From positions 1 through 64,000 of the forward strand of contig JAFGWE010000044.1 of NCBI GenBank assembly GCA_016937345.1: a stretch of 64,000 bases of DNA. The letters are read 5' to 3'. Shown piece after piece: positions 54,682 to 62,833 of the stretch (the first letter of the stretch is position 1; each line of letters begins with the position of its first letter). The stretch is from Methanomicrobiaceae archaeon (GTDB lineage: Archaea; Halobacteriota; Methanomicrobia; Methanomicrobiales; Methanomicrobiaceae). A program made the position numbers and the translations under genes. The notes under the pieces were generated by a model that had not been told where the DNA came from, made no database searches, and worked only from the letters and a program-made list of their open reading frames with translations.

Positions 54682-55742
54682 ATAATATCCTCCCATTTTA
54701 TCTGTTCATCATAAATTAAATTTCTCTGAGCCTTCTTACCTGCAATCTCATTTAAGTATTCAGGAGGGATCCCGTTTCCAGGTCTTTTTAATTTTAGATC
54801 TTTTTCCCTGACAACTTCTCCTTTATGAATATCTCTTCCTGCAACAATACTCTTTCTTGCTACGAGTATTATCTTCTTTTCTTCTTCAGTTCTTTTTTTA
54901 ATACCTGTTCCAATTGCTTTTTCAACATTTCTTATTGCCTGTATCATTTCTTTTAATTCAGAAGGGTCAAGTGAGGCCTTATGATCCGGTCCTAAAAGAG
55001 ATTTATCAAGCGTAAAATGTTTCTCAATTACAGCTGCCCCCATTGCTGCTGCAGCTATAGGAATTGTAACTCCTATTGTATGATCTGAGTAGCCTACGGG
55101 AAGTCTGAAAGAATATTTCATAGTATTCATTGCAGAAAGATTTACACTTTCAAATGCTGCAGGATAGGATGTTGTACAATGAAGAATTACAATATTCTCG
55201 GAACCATTTTTCTTCAATGTTACAACTGCCTTTTCAACTTCACAAAGTGTTGACATTCCGGTAGAGAGAATGACAGGTTTTCTGTTCTTTGCAATTAATT
55301 TAAGGAGAGGAAGATTCGTAATTTCCCCAGAAGATATTTTATATGCCGGAATTCCAATCTCTTCCAGAAAACTGGCACTCTCTTCATCAAAAGGGGTAGA
55401 TAAGAAAATTAGATTCTTTTCCTTTGTATAGTCTGATAACCGCCTGAAATCCTGATACGACAGTTCAAGTTTTTTCAGCATATAATACTGAGATTCATCT
55501 TCCGATGTCGATTCTATTTGGTAATCAGCTTTTTCCGCATTTTTTGACGCTAGAGATTCGGCCCTAAATGTCTGGAATTTCACGGCATCAGCACCCGATT
55601 CTGCAGCTACATCTACCAGCTGCTTTGCCAGGTTTAAATTACCATTATGATTTACACCGGCCTCGGCAATGATAAAACATTTTTCGCCTTCTCCGATTTT
55701 TTTATCTCCAATATAAAATGAACTTTGCAAAGTTAATCCCAC
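54678..55742 (-). CDS. neuB: NeuB-family nonulosonic acid synthase, copy 2
   Basis: 354 residues. TIM barrel with FIIAEAGVNHNGN (residues 23-35), AVKFQTF, FLSTPFD, ILSTGMST, VGYSDHTIG, and the canonical substrate loop GPDHKASLDP; the C-terminal SAF domain starts near 290 with ARKSIVAGRDIHKGE and KRPGNGIPP. This looks like a sialate/legionaminate-type synthase and differs from copy 1. Start is GTG 55,742; its AAAGGAG ribosome binding site lies about 55,750, inside the decayed sulfotransferase copy. No ATG is available before the IIAEAG segment, though a TTG four codons later is possible. Confidence 0.92.
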   Translation of the reverse strand: MGLTLQSSFYIGDKKIGEGEKCFIIAEAGVNHNGNLNLAKQLVDVAAESGADAVKFQTFRAESLASKNAEKADYQIESTSEDESQYYMLKKLELSYQDFRRLSDYTKEKNLIFLSTPFDEESASFLEEIGIPAYKISSGEITNLPLLKLIAKNRKPVILSTGMSTLCEVEKAVVTLKKNGSENIVILHCTTSYPAAFESVNLSAMNTMKYSFRLPVGYSDHTIGVTIPIAAAAMGAAVIEKHFTLDKSLLGPDHKASLDPSELKEMIQAIRNVEKAIGTGIKKRTEEEKKIILVARKSIVAGRDIHKGEVVREKDLKLKRPGNGIPPEYLNEIAGKKAQRNLIYDEQIKWEDII

Positions 55743-55969
55743 CTTTAGCAGCTCCTTTACCTTTTTACTCCCTGAATAGTTCCAGACAAAATGATTACAC
55801 CATCCTGAAAGAAAAGATCAGCCCATCAATCAAAATTTTTTCCAGTCTTCTGTTGAATAGGACATTAAAGTATTATCAAACCCAGGTCATAAAATCTCTT
55901 TTGTGATTACGTATTCTCGGTGCATGATAACTCTATGTGATTAATCAAGGAATTTATTGTTTTCGCCAT
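55743..55969 (-). pseudogene. Decayed 5' fragment of a sulfotransferase gene
   Basis: Reading from a former ATG at 55,969 in one frame gives MAKTINSLINHIELSCTENT, then stops are mixed with further similarity: SQKRFYD and FFQDGVIILSGTIQGVK. Against the intact sulfotransferase (MDAITDTLIIHIGLSRTGTT, SLQRRFF, VFQDCDFSVWNETEGKK) this is a clear co-linear match of the first 75 or so residues, with at least four in-frame stops. The match ends exactly at the start codon of neuB copy 2. So the gene was broken here and its tail replaced. Confidence 0.85.
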
Positions 55970-56105
55970 TTTTTATAACTTCCTATAAAGATATATTAAA
56001 AGCGCTCAAACTTTTTCGGCATATATTTTGTATAAAGTTACTGGATATAATGTTATTATACATATATTAAGTCAAATAAACTTATTATTGCTCCTCTCAG
56101 AGCAT
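55970..56105 (-). repeat. Direct repeat copy B: upstream region of the sulfotransferase relic
   Basis: Matches 51,491-51,650 in order and orientation, including TAACTTCCTATA, GATATAATG against GAATATAACG and ACTTATTAT. The conservation of this non-coding part is as good as that of the broken coding part, suggesting a fairly recent duplication or that the region still works as promoter for neuB copy 2. Confidence 0.75.
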
Positions 56106-56448
56106 ATCAACGATACACATGTAATAATTAATTTTTATTAATACGAAATATCTCCTCATAATAAGCACAATGTATGAGATTTGATCATGCATGGCTTTTT
56201 TTTCCCGGAGTCTCAAACACCGGAAACCATTTGCTTGCATCAGTTACACATAGCATAACTGATTCTATAAATATTAACTCTATATTATGTGTTATTTTTA
56301 TCTGTCTCGGCATAATTTGTCTATAGTATTCAGACATTTTTTGATGCCATACCTCTAGCCGTCTTACAAAAGGAATTGACGAAATAATCCTAATATTGCC
56401 AATCAAATTTCGGGGAAGGTCAATTTTTCAGACCTCCTATTTATTGAA
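56106..56448. other. Non-coding stretch with a doubtful 73-codon frame
   Basis: This 343-base stretch lies between the sulfotransferase relic and the radical SAM gene. The only notable open frame is 56,185-56,406 on the minus strand (73 codons, ends in WFPVFETPGKKSHA); it has no clear ribosome binding site and no recognised similarity. It may be another gene fragment left by rearrangement. Otherwise the stretch is AT-rich with no strong signals. Confidence 0.4.
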
Positions 56449-57849
56449 TTAACTTTGCCTGAAACCTCTAAAATCGCTATTCTGATTCAAATATAATTCT
56501 TTTGCCATATCAATTATTTTTGCTTTTTGATGAGTATAATAATTCTCTATTAATTTTGCGTTTGCCTCATACAATGACTCATAATACTCAGCGTCACTCA
56601 TATCTGTAAAATTCACAGTCAACAGATCAGAATTGGTGTGTTTATTCTCATAGAAATCCTCACAGTCCTTAATCATACCTTTTTCAATTGCATAGTAATA
56701 CAATGGAGAACCCGGATACGGGGTTACAGGGCGAATTGTCCTGAACTGAGCGTGGTCATCATATTTGAGTATGAAATCCACTCCTTTTCCCAGTATTTCC
56801 TTTGTCTCTCCAATATTACCAAATATAATATTGAACCCGGGACTTATTCCTGCAGCAAGAGTATTTTCTATTCCACTTACTATCTGTCTGACAGTGAGCT
56901 TTTTGTTCATATTTTTAAGTGCAACATCATCCATAGATTCTATACCATAATTAATGAATACACAACCTGCTTTTTTCATTATATCCAAAACATCCGGCTT
57001 TGCATAGTTCAGACGTCCGTTACATTCCCATGTAACATCCAAATTTGCATTAATGAAATTATTACAAAGCTCAATTGTTCTTTTATTGGAGCTCATAAAT
57101 AATTCATCGGCAAAGGATATATGAGATATATTGTAATCCTTCTTTAAGATCTCAATCTCCTCAATAATACTCTCAGAGGAACGTGGTCGAAAACCTTTAT
57201 CCATACGATAACAAAAATTACAATTAAATATACAACCCCTGCCCGACAGTACTGGCATACACCTATCTGCGTTTTTCATATTAGGCAACCTGATCAATGC
57301 ATAATGATCAATAGGAAATAAATCCCATGCAGGCAGAGGTATGCTGTCCACATCCTCAATAAGCTCTCTTTCTTCCGTAATTATACATCTATTATTGTCA
57401 TCTAAATAAGCCAGCCCTTTGACAGTACTTAAAGAAGTATTCAGTCGTATTGCATCTAAAAACTCCACAACTGTCAGTTCTCCCTCTCCTAGTACAATTG
57501 CGTCTGCTTTTGTTTTCCGCAGAAAATATTCAGGATCAGGTGATACCAAATGACCACCCAACCATAATGGTGGACGATTATCTGACTGATTTATGGCATC
57601 ACATAGTTTCAATATTTTTCTATATTGATAATATCCCCCACAGGCACCCAATCCAATCGCATCAAATTGGTTTCTGTTGAGATATTCCAACAGATGTTCT
57701 TCAGTATAATGGTAAACATCCTGATTGTATATGGTCACATCATGACCTGCATTTCTACATGCAGATGCGATATATGCTATTCCCTGTGGAAACCAAGAAA
57801 CATATGAATCGTTATCATAAACAACTAAAAGTATTTTCATAATATTCAC
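56449..57849 (-). CDS. B12-binding-type radical SAM protein
   Basis: 466 residues. N-terminal Rossmann-like B12-binding-type domain (1-140, GIAYIASACRNAGHDV, LGEGELTVVEF) but without the DxHxxG cobalt-ligating histidine motif. The radical SAM core follows with the [4Fe-4S] cysteines in GCIFNCNFCYR (CxxxCxxC, near residue 207), then a C-terminal domain. Class B radical SAM methylases and other sugar- or lipid-modifying enzymes share this layout. In this operon it could C-methylate or rearrange a sugar. A second ATG at 57,840 is an alternative start. Confidence 0.82.
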   Translation of the reverse strand: MNIMKILLVVYDNDSYVSWFPQGIAYIASACRNAGHDVTIYNQDVYHYTEEHLLEYLNRNQFDAIGLGACGGYYQYRKILKLCDAINQSDNRPPLWLGGHLVSPDPEYFLRKTKADAIVLGEGELTVVEFLDAIRLNTSLSTVKGLAYLDDNNRCIITEERELIEDVDSIPLPAWDLFPIDHYALIRLPNMKNADRCMPVLSGRGCIFNCNFCYRMDKGFRPRSSESIIEEIEILKKDYNISHISFADELFMSSNKRTIELCNNFINANLDVTWECNGRLNYAKPDVLDIMKKAGCVFINYGIESMDDVALKNMNKKLTVRQIVSGIENTLAAGISPGFNIIFGNIGETKEILGKGVDFILKYDDHAQFRTIRPVTPYPGSPLYYYAIEKGMIKDCEDFYENKHTNSDLLTVNFTDMSDAEYYESLYEANAKLIENYYTHQKAKIIDMAKELYLNQNSDFRGFRQS

Positions 57850-57857
57850 ATAAAACC

Positions 57858-58931
57858 TTAATTTTTTTCTTCCTCATCTCTTCCTTCAATCAACCCGAGT
57901 TCCTGTAAAAGAACGCCAATTTCCCCTCTGTTTAGTAAACGTGTATCCATAGAAGAAAATTTATCTCTCTCCGTGATCTGAAATCCAGGGAGTATTAGTT
58001 TACCAGGGAAATTATCTGAATAAGGTATTTTTTTGGGATATACAATATACATATCCTCATTTTCATATGCACAGTTGGTCTCATCGAGAATCATAAGTTC
58101 CTCGTCTATCTTCTCTCCAATCCTCATGCCAACAATATCAATAGGAATATCCTCGGGATTAATACCACACTGTGGAGAGAGTAAAGAACGCATCTCCTCT
58201 GCAAGATCCATGATGAGTGCCGCTGGCATCTTCAAAATAAATACCTCACCACCTCTGGACAATAATCCCGCTTTGAGAATAAGCTGGGCTGCAGATGGAA
58301 TATCCATAAAAAAACGTCTCATATCGGGATGAGTAACAGTTATCGGACCACCTTTCTTAATCTGTTTTTCAAACAGGGGGATAACAGAACCTCGTGAATT
58401 CAAAACATTTCCGAAACGTACACATGAAAATATTGTTTTTTTGGCTCCAAGATATGTACCGTGATAACTGTTTGCTGCAATAGTAAGCCGTTCTGCAAGG
58501 AGTTTTGTTGCTCCCATTACATTTGATGGGTTTACAGCTTTATCCGTACTAATGGTAATTACTTTTTCTACTCCCTGGTCATATGCGGCATCAAGTACAT
58601 TTTGCGTCCCGATAACATTTGTCTTCACCGCATCAAAAGGATTGAACTCACACAGAGGAACATGTTTAAGCGCTGCTGCATGGAAGACAATATCCACACC
58701 CTCCATTGCAACGTTAAGCCGTTCTTTATCCCTTATATCGCCAATTAAAAGGCGAATTTTACCTGACATCAACGATTGTTCTAGATCAAATAGACCTGTC
58801 TCATTATTATCAAATACACGAATGCTTTTAGGCTCAAACTTCAGAAGCTCCCTGACTAAAAAACTCCCTATTGAACCTACTCCACCTGTTACAAGAATTG
58901 TCTTTCCATAATAAAAATCAGCAATATCCAT
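57858..58931 (-). CDS. CapD/WbpM-like UDP-GlcNAc 4,6-dehydratase (soluble form)
   Basis: 357-residue extended SDR. Rossmann motif GGVGSIGSFL (residues 16-25), ISTDKAVNPSNVMGATK with the SMK type catalytic set (Met in the place of Tyr, Lys four later) characteristic of WbpM/FlaA1 dehydratases, and RFGNVLNSRGSVIPLF. It lacks the N-terminal membrane domain of WbpM and CapD, so it is the short FlaA1/PseB form. Product: a UDP-4-keto-6-deoxy-HexNAc, which the adjacent aminotransferase (0-base gap) would convert to a 4-amino sugar. It is the second 4,6-dehydratase of the island, besides the LegB-like enzyme. Confidence 0.9.
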   Translation of the reverse strand: MDIADFYYGKTILVTGGVGSIGSFLVRELLKFEPKSIRVFDNNETGLFDLEQSLMSGKIRLLIGDIRDKERLNVAMEGVDIVFHAAALKHVPLCEFNPFDAVKTNVIGTQNVLDAAYDQGVEKVITISTDKAVNPSNVMGATKLLAERLTIAANSYHGTYLGAKKTIFSCVRFGNVLNSRGSVIPLFEKQIKKGGPITVTHPDMRRFFMDIPSAAQLILKAGLLSRGGEVFILKMPAALIMDLAEEMRSLLSPQCGINPEDIPIDIVGMRIGEKIDEELMILDETNCAYENEDMYIVYPKKIPYSDNFPGKLILPGFQITERDKFSSMDTRLLNRGEIGVLLQELGLIEGRDEEEKN

Positions 58932-60059
58932 TTAATTCACCAAATAATAATCTGCTATGGCCTGAACCACCGTATACACATCTTCATGAGGCATCCCAGG
59001 GTATATAGGCAGGCTGACAATTTCTTTTGCTACTCTTTCAGTAACAGGTAATGATGTCTGATATCCAAGTTCATGGCGATAGTAATGAGTTAAATGCACA
59101 GGATCAAAGTAAATTTTACTCATGATTCCATTTTCTGTCAGAAACTGCATCAATCCGTCCCTATCTGGAACACGAACTGAAAATAACTGATGAACATGCA
59201 TATATCCATCCGGAGCTGCCAGAATCGAAATTTCAGGCACTTTTTCTGATAAGAGATTTGTATACAATCCAGCAATAATTTTTCGCATTTTTATTATCCG
59301 TTCTACCTTTCGCAACTGAGAGATTCCTAATGCGGCTGTAATATTTGACATCCGAAAATTATATCCAAGCGCTACGTAATCCATTACAGCAGTGGTCGAG
59401 AAGTAATCAGCAGTCTCCAAACGTCCATGAGATCTTATGAGTTTCATCTTCTCATATAATTCCCGTGAATCAGTAACGATAGCCCCACCTTCTCCGGTGG
59501 TTATAATTTTATTCTGGCAGAAACTCATCATTGCCGAGTCTCCAAAAGTTCCTACCTTTTTCTCTCCGACTGCTGCACCAAATGCCTCTGCTGCATCTTC
59601 AATCATGATAATATTGTTGTCATCTGCAATCTCTCTTAATTCTTCTATTCTGCATGGACAGCCACCATAGTGTACCGGCATAATTGCTCTTGTCTTAGGT
59701 GTAATTTTATTAATTACATCATCAGGATTAAGGCCTAAGGTTTTCTCTTCAATATCTGCAAAAACAGGTTTTGCTCCGACAACACGGGATGCATTAGCAG
59801 TTGAGATGAATGTAAATGAAGGAGTGATTACCTCATCACCACCCCCAATACCATGGGCAATTAAGGCAGCGTGAGTTGCGGATGTTCCTGAGTTAAACAT
59901 CAAACAGTAATCCGTACCAATATAAGATGCCACACTCTCCTCAAATTTGGAGATATTTTCACCTACAGCCCAGTTCATACCCGAGCGTATTGTATCGCTT
60001 ACCAAATTGACATCATCGTCATCCCAGTACATTTTAAAAAGCGGTATTTTCCATGTCAT
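58932..60059 (-). CDS. DegT-family UDP-4-keto-sugar aminotransferase (LegC/PseC/PglE-like)
   Basis: 375 residues. PLP-dependent. PLP phosphate loop FNSGTSATHAAL, cofactor-ring aspartate in IEDAAEAFGA, and the Schiff-base lysine in SFCQNKIITTGEGG (near residue 187). It follows the classical ArnB/WecE fold and immediately precedes the 4,6-dehydratase, a gene pair that normally makes a 4-amino-4,6-dideoxy sugar. A 142-base spacer with a hairpin separates it from the cytidylyltransferase, so it may have its own promoter. Confidence 0.92.
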   Translation of the reverse strand: MTWKIPLFKMYWDDDDVNLVSDTIRSGMNWAVGENISKFEESVASYIGTDYCLMFNSGTSATHAALIAHGIGGGDEVITPSFTFISTANASRVVGAKPVFADIEEKTLGLNPDDVINKITPKTRAIMPVHYGGCPCRIEELREIADDNNIIMIEDAAEAFGAAVGEKKVGTFGDSAMMSFCQNKIITTGEGGAIVTDSRELYEKMKLIRSHGRLETADYFSTTAVMDYVALGYNFRMSNITAALGISQLRKVERIIKMRKIIAGLYTNLLSEKVPEISILAAPDGYMHVHQLFSVRVPDRDGLMQFLTENGIMSKIYFDPVHLTHYYRHELGYQTSLPVTERVAKEIVSLPIYPGMPHEDVYTVVQAIADYYLVN

Positions 60060-60170
60060 TTAATTTCCTCCAATCATTCGTTCAAATCAAATTCCCGAAG
60101 ACACTTCAAAGCTTTAACTGAAAATCCAAAACCAATGCAATTTTTTTGGAATGTCAAGATTAACAAAAAC

Positions 60171-60196
60171 ATAATAATTATTGATTTAATTATTAT
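60171..60196 (-). terminator. Hairpin and T-run after the NeuA-like gene
   Basis: Perfect 10-base inverted repeat (ATAATAATTA / TAATTATTAT) around a 6-base loop, with a T5 run following in the minus direction (60,165-60,169). It lies just beyond the cytidylyltransferase stop and resembles an intrinsic terminator splitting the cassette into 63,695-60,202 and 60,059-56,449. Confidence 0.5.
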
Positions 60197-60201
60197 CAAC
60201 C

Positions 60202-60894
60202 TCAACGTTTCATTAATGCCTCTGCAAACATTAAGTCAAACTCACTATCTATATCAATACTTTTTTCAGCAGACATAAAGTATGGTTTTGTCTTGGGGCT
60301 GTAAAATGAACGTGTACTCTTCAATGTCATTATAGATGCAATATAAATTGCACCATTTGGCAGGTATGTTTTGGGCAAATCCTGTCTTCTCATTTCAACC
60401 AATTTTTTTTCAAAGAGAGGTTCAAGATACTCACCATCATATAACATATTCCAATATGGAGAATGATTTGATTCGGTTACACTAATGACAGAATCACAAT
60501 CATTTTGCAAGAACAATTCAAGAGCTGCATCAATATCTGACGAGGTTCTAAATGGAGATGTTGGCTGAAGCAGGACAATGACATCAGGATTTAAATCACT
60601 AATATCTTTTTCATCCATCGCATGAAATATGGCCTCAATTGTCGACGAATCATCACCCGATATTTTTGCCGGACGGATTATAACCTTGGCACCCTCAGAT
60701 AATGCCACATCCCTGATTTCGCTATCATCTGTTGAAACAATAACATGATCAATATATTCAGACTTTTGAGCAGCACTAATAGTATAATGAATAAGAGTCT
60801 TTCCTCCAAGCATACGGATATTCTTCTTTTTTACCCCTTTACTTCCGCCACGTGCAGGTATTATAGCAATAATTGTTTTGTTGATCTTTGTCAT
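60202..60894 (-). CDS. CMP-nonulosonic acid cytidylyltransferase (NeuA/LegF/PseF-like)
   Basis: 230 residues. Activates a nonulosonic acid with CTP. The N-terminal signature IIPARGGSKGVKKKNIRMLGG (residues about 11-31), LLQPTSPFRTSSDID and the late IDSEFDLMFAEALM are those of acylneuraminate cytidylyltransferases. Length fits the LegF/PseF forms that lack the extra esterase domain of some NeuA. It is preceded by the amidotransferase with 38 bases between, which suggests the amidinated nonulosonate is the substrate. Confidence 0.92.
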   Translation of the reverse strand: MTKINKTIIAIIPARGGSKGVKKKNIRMLGGKTLIHYTISAAQKSEYIDHVIVSTDDSEIRDVALSEGAKVIIRPAKISGDDSSTIEAIFHAMDEKDISDLNPDVIVLLQPTSPFRTSSDIDAALELFLQNDCDSVISVTESNHSPYWNMLYDGEYLEPLFEKKLVEMRRQDLPKTYLPNGAIYIASIMTLKSTRSFYSPKTKPYFMSAEKSIDIDSEFDLMFAEALMKR

Positions 60895-60932
60895 TTGACT
60901 CCAATAAATATAAAAAACAAAAATAAGTTTTA

Positions 60933-62132
60933 TTAGGCTACTTTATGCTTAAGTCGCCATTCTCCATCTATTTTCTCCCATAGGTGAGGTGACGCCACTC
61001 TGTATTTCTCAATAATGTCCCAGAATTTTTCTTCATCAATATCAAGATACTCAAGACTTTCTTTAAAATGTTTTGCAGGAAATTCTCCATCATATCTTTT
61101 AACAAGAGCAATGGCTTCCTCGCGTGTGATATGTCCATCCCGTATTTCATGAGCAGCGTCTGATGTTGCACGACCTATTCCAAATTTTATGAAACCCAGC
61201 CAATAATGTAAACCATCAAGCCTGTCATCAAGACTTGCATATTTTGAATATGTACCTTCTGAACGTCCCTCTGGATTGGCCTGAAAATTAGTATGTTCTG
61301 CGCAATAGTAATAATTTTCCTGAGGTACCCATTTTTGGTAGTATGAAAACCAGTGCATCTGAATTCCTTTACCCTTGATTTCATCAATCGGAGGTGGACG
61401 ATAAAATATTAAATCACTTTCAGTGAAATCATCTGATGTCAGGATGTTATTCGCAAGGCCCCAATTAACAAGATCATCCACTGTTGCACCTTTGAAATAA
61501 AGATCAGCCCAATCTTCAATTGGCATAAACGGGCGATAATTGTTTTTCGTTGAACCACCATATTCTGCTTCTCCGTTTTCTCCAAAAAATATCAGTTTTA
61601 TATCAAATTTTGTGGCAATATGAAATGCGAATGACATCTGACCATAAATGAATGGAAGAAACGGATCCCCCACAGTCTCGAGACCAATACGGGCCAATTT
61701 CCTATGAAGATGTCCATTAGGTGTACCAAGAATATTTGAAAAACCGGATTTTATGAAATCCTGAAAGTTCTGCCAGCCAATGTCTGTATACATGAATGGG
61801 GACCATGTTACGGTCAAAGGATGCATTCCATACTCATGCTTTAATTTATGTGCGACAAATGCACTGTCTTTACCACCACTTGCAGGTACGATAATATCAT
61901 ATTCACCGTTATCCTTGCGATAAGTATCACAAAGTTCCTGCAATAATTTTTCACGCTCGTTCCAGTCAATTACATTCTTTTTTTCATAGGCAAACTGACA
62001 GGCAGAGCAGACACCGTCTTCATTAAAAGTAAGTCTTGGACGCTGATTTGATAGCACACAATTCTTACAGAAGAACACGTCTTTGGGACGATTTTCAAAT
62101 TGTTTATCGAGGATATTTTCCAACTTATCCAT
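60933..62132 (-). CDS. WbpG/PseA-type N-acetyl sugar amidotransferase, copy 2
   Basis: 399 residues. Zinc knuckle C22, C25, C42, C45 (CKNC and CSAC) and PP-loop SGGKDS at residues 85-90. Adenylates an acetamido oxygen and replaces it by ammonia, giving an acetamidino group. The ammonia should come from the HisH-HisF-like pair directly upstream; hisH ends on the first base of this gene. This complete WbpG-HisH-HisF triplet matches the bacterial modules that make acetamidino sugars and amidino-legionaminic or -pseudaminic acids. A C-terminal EKIDGEWRLKHKVA resembles the end of copy 1. Confidence 0.92.
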   Translation of the reverse strand: MDKLENILDKQFENRPKDVFFCKNCVLSNQRPRLTFNEDGVCSACQFAYEKKNVIDWNEREKLLQELCDTYRKDNGEYDIIVPASGGKDSAFVAHKLKHEYGMHPLTVTWSPFMYTDIGWQNFQDFIKSGFSNILGTPNGHLHRKLARIGLETVGDPFLPFIYGQMSFAFHIATKFDIKLIFFGENGEAEYGGSTKNNYRPFMPIEDWADLYFKGATVDDLVNWGLANNILTSDDFTESDLIFYRPPPIDEIKGKGIQMHWFSYYQKWVPQENYYYCAEHTNFQANPEGRSEGTYSKYASLDDRLDGLHYWLGFIKFGIGRATSDAAHEIRDGHITREEAIALVKRYDGEFPAKHFKESLEYLDIDEEKFWDIIEKYRVASPHLWEKIDGEWRLKHKVA

Positions 62133-62833
62133 TATATTCTATTATTGTTTTTAGTTCTATTATATTGTTCGATAATTCCAATGAAGTTTCTGTATACAGT
62201 AATTCCTGCTTTCCCACTTCTTTCAGGATGACACTGAAGACCAATTAAATTTCCCTTCTGAAATGCAGAGCAGAATTTGTAATTGCCATAACGCGTTGTA
62301 GCAATTATACCATCAGACAATTTAGGAGTAACATAATATGAATGATTAAAATACATGAACATTCCATCGGGTAAATTCTCCAGGATCGTCCCTTTCCAGG
62401 AATCAGATAACCCAGGTACTTTATCAATCCGATTCCAACCATTCTGTGGAACCTTTAGAGGAATTCCCCCATCAGAGGGATTTTGAAAACGTTCGACATG
62501 ACCTTCAATCAAGTTCAATCCAGCCCTATGCCCAAATTCTGTCCCATAAGTCATAAGTATCTGCATTCCGAGACATATGCCCAATATTGGTTTTTTTGAA
62601 TTTGCACTTTTTTTTAAAACATCAACCAGTGATAAGGATTCAAGAGTATCCATAGCATCCCCAAAAGCACCCATCCCAGGCAGAATAATAGCATCAGCAT
62701 TGTTTATCTCCTCCTGCGAGGAAGTCAGAAATCCATCCAAACCAACGTAGCTGCAGGCCTGTTTAATGCTGAAAAGATTTCCCATACCCATATCCACAAT
62801 TGCTACCGAAAATTTTTGGGGTTCAGATATCAT
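62132..62833 (-). CDS. hisH: HisH-like glutamine amidotransferase of the amidination module
   Basis: About 233 residues, class I glutaminase. The catalytic triad is complete: Cys in GICLGMQ, and His and Glu in LQCHPERSG. It releases ammonia from glutamine and passes it through HisF. Context (next to the amidotransferase, far from other his genes) shows that it is a glycan paralogue, as WbpX/HisH2 is in Pseudomonas. I choose ATG 62,833 because GAGG lies eight bases before it; other in-frame starts at 62,842 and 62,851 would lie further inside hisF. Confidence 0.9.
   Translation of the reverse strand: MISEPQKFSVAIVDMGMGNLFSIKQACSYVGLDGFLTSSQEEINNADAIILPGMGAFGDAMDTLESLSLVDVLKKSANSKKPILGICLGMQILMTYGTEFGHRAGLNLIEGHVERFQNPSDGGIPLKVPQNGWNRIDKVPGLSDSWKGTILENLPDGMFMYFNHSYYVTPKLSDGIIATTRYGNYKFCSAFQKGNLIGLQCHPERSGKAGITVYRNFIGIIEQYNRTKNNNRI

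Noticed and set aside
56185-56406. 73-codon minus-strand frame
   Set aside because: No ribosome binding site, no similarity, located in a rearranged region with a known relic; could be a fragment but cannot be supported as a gene.
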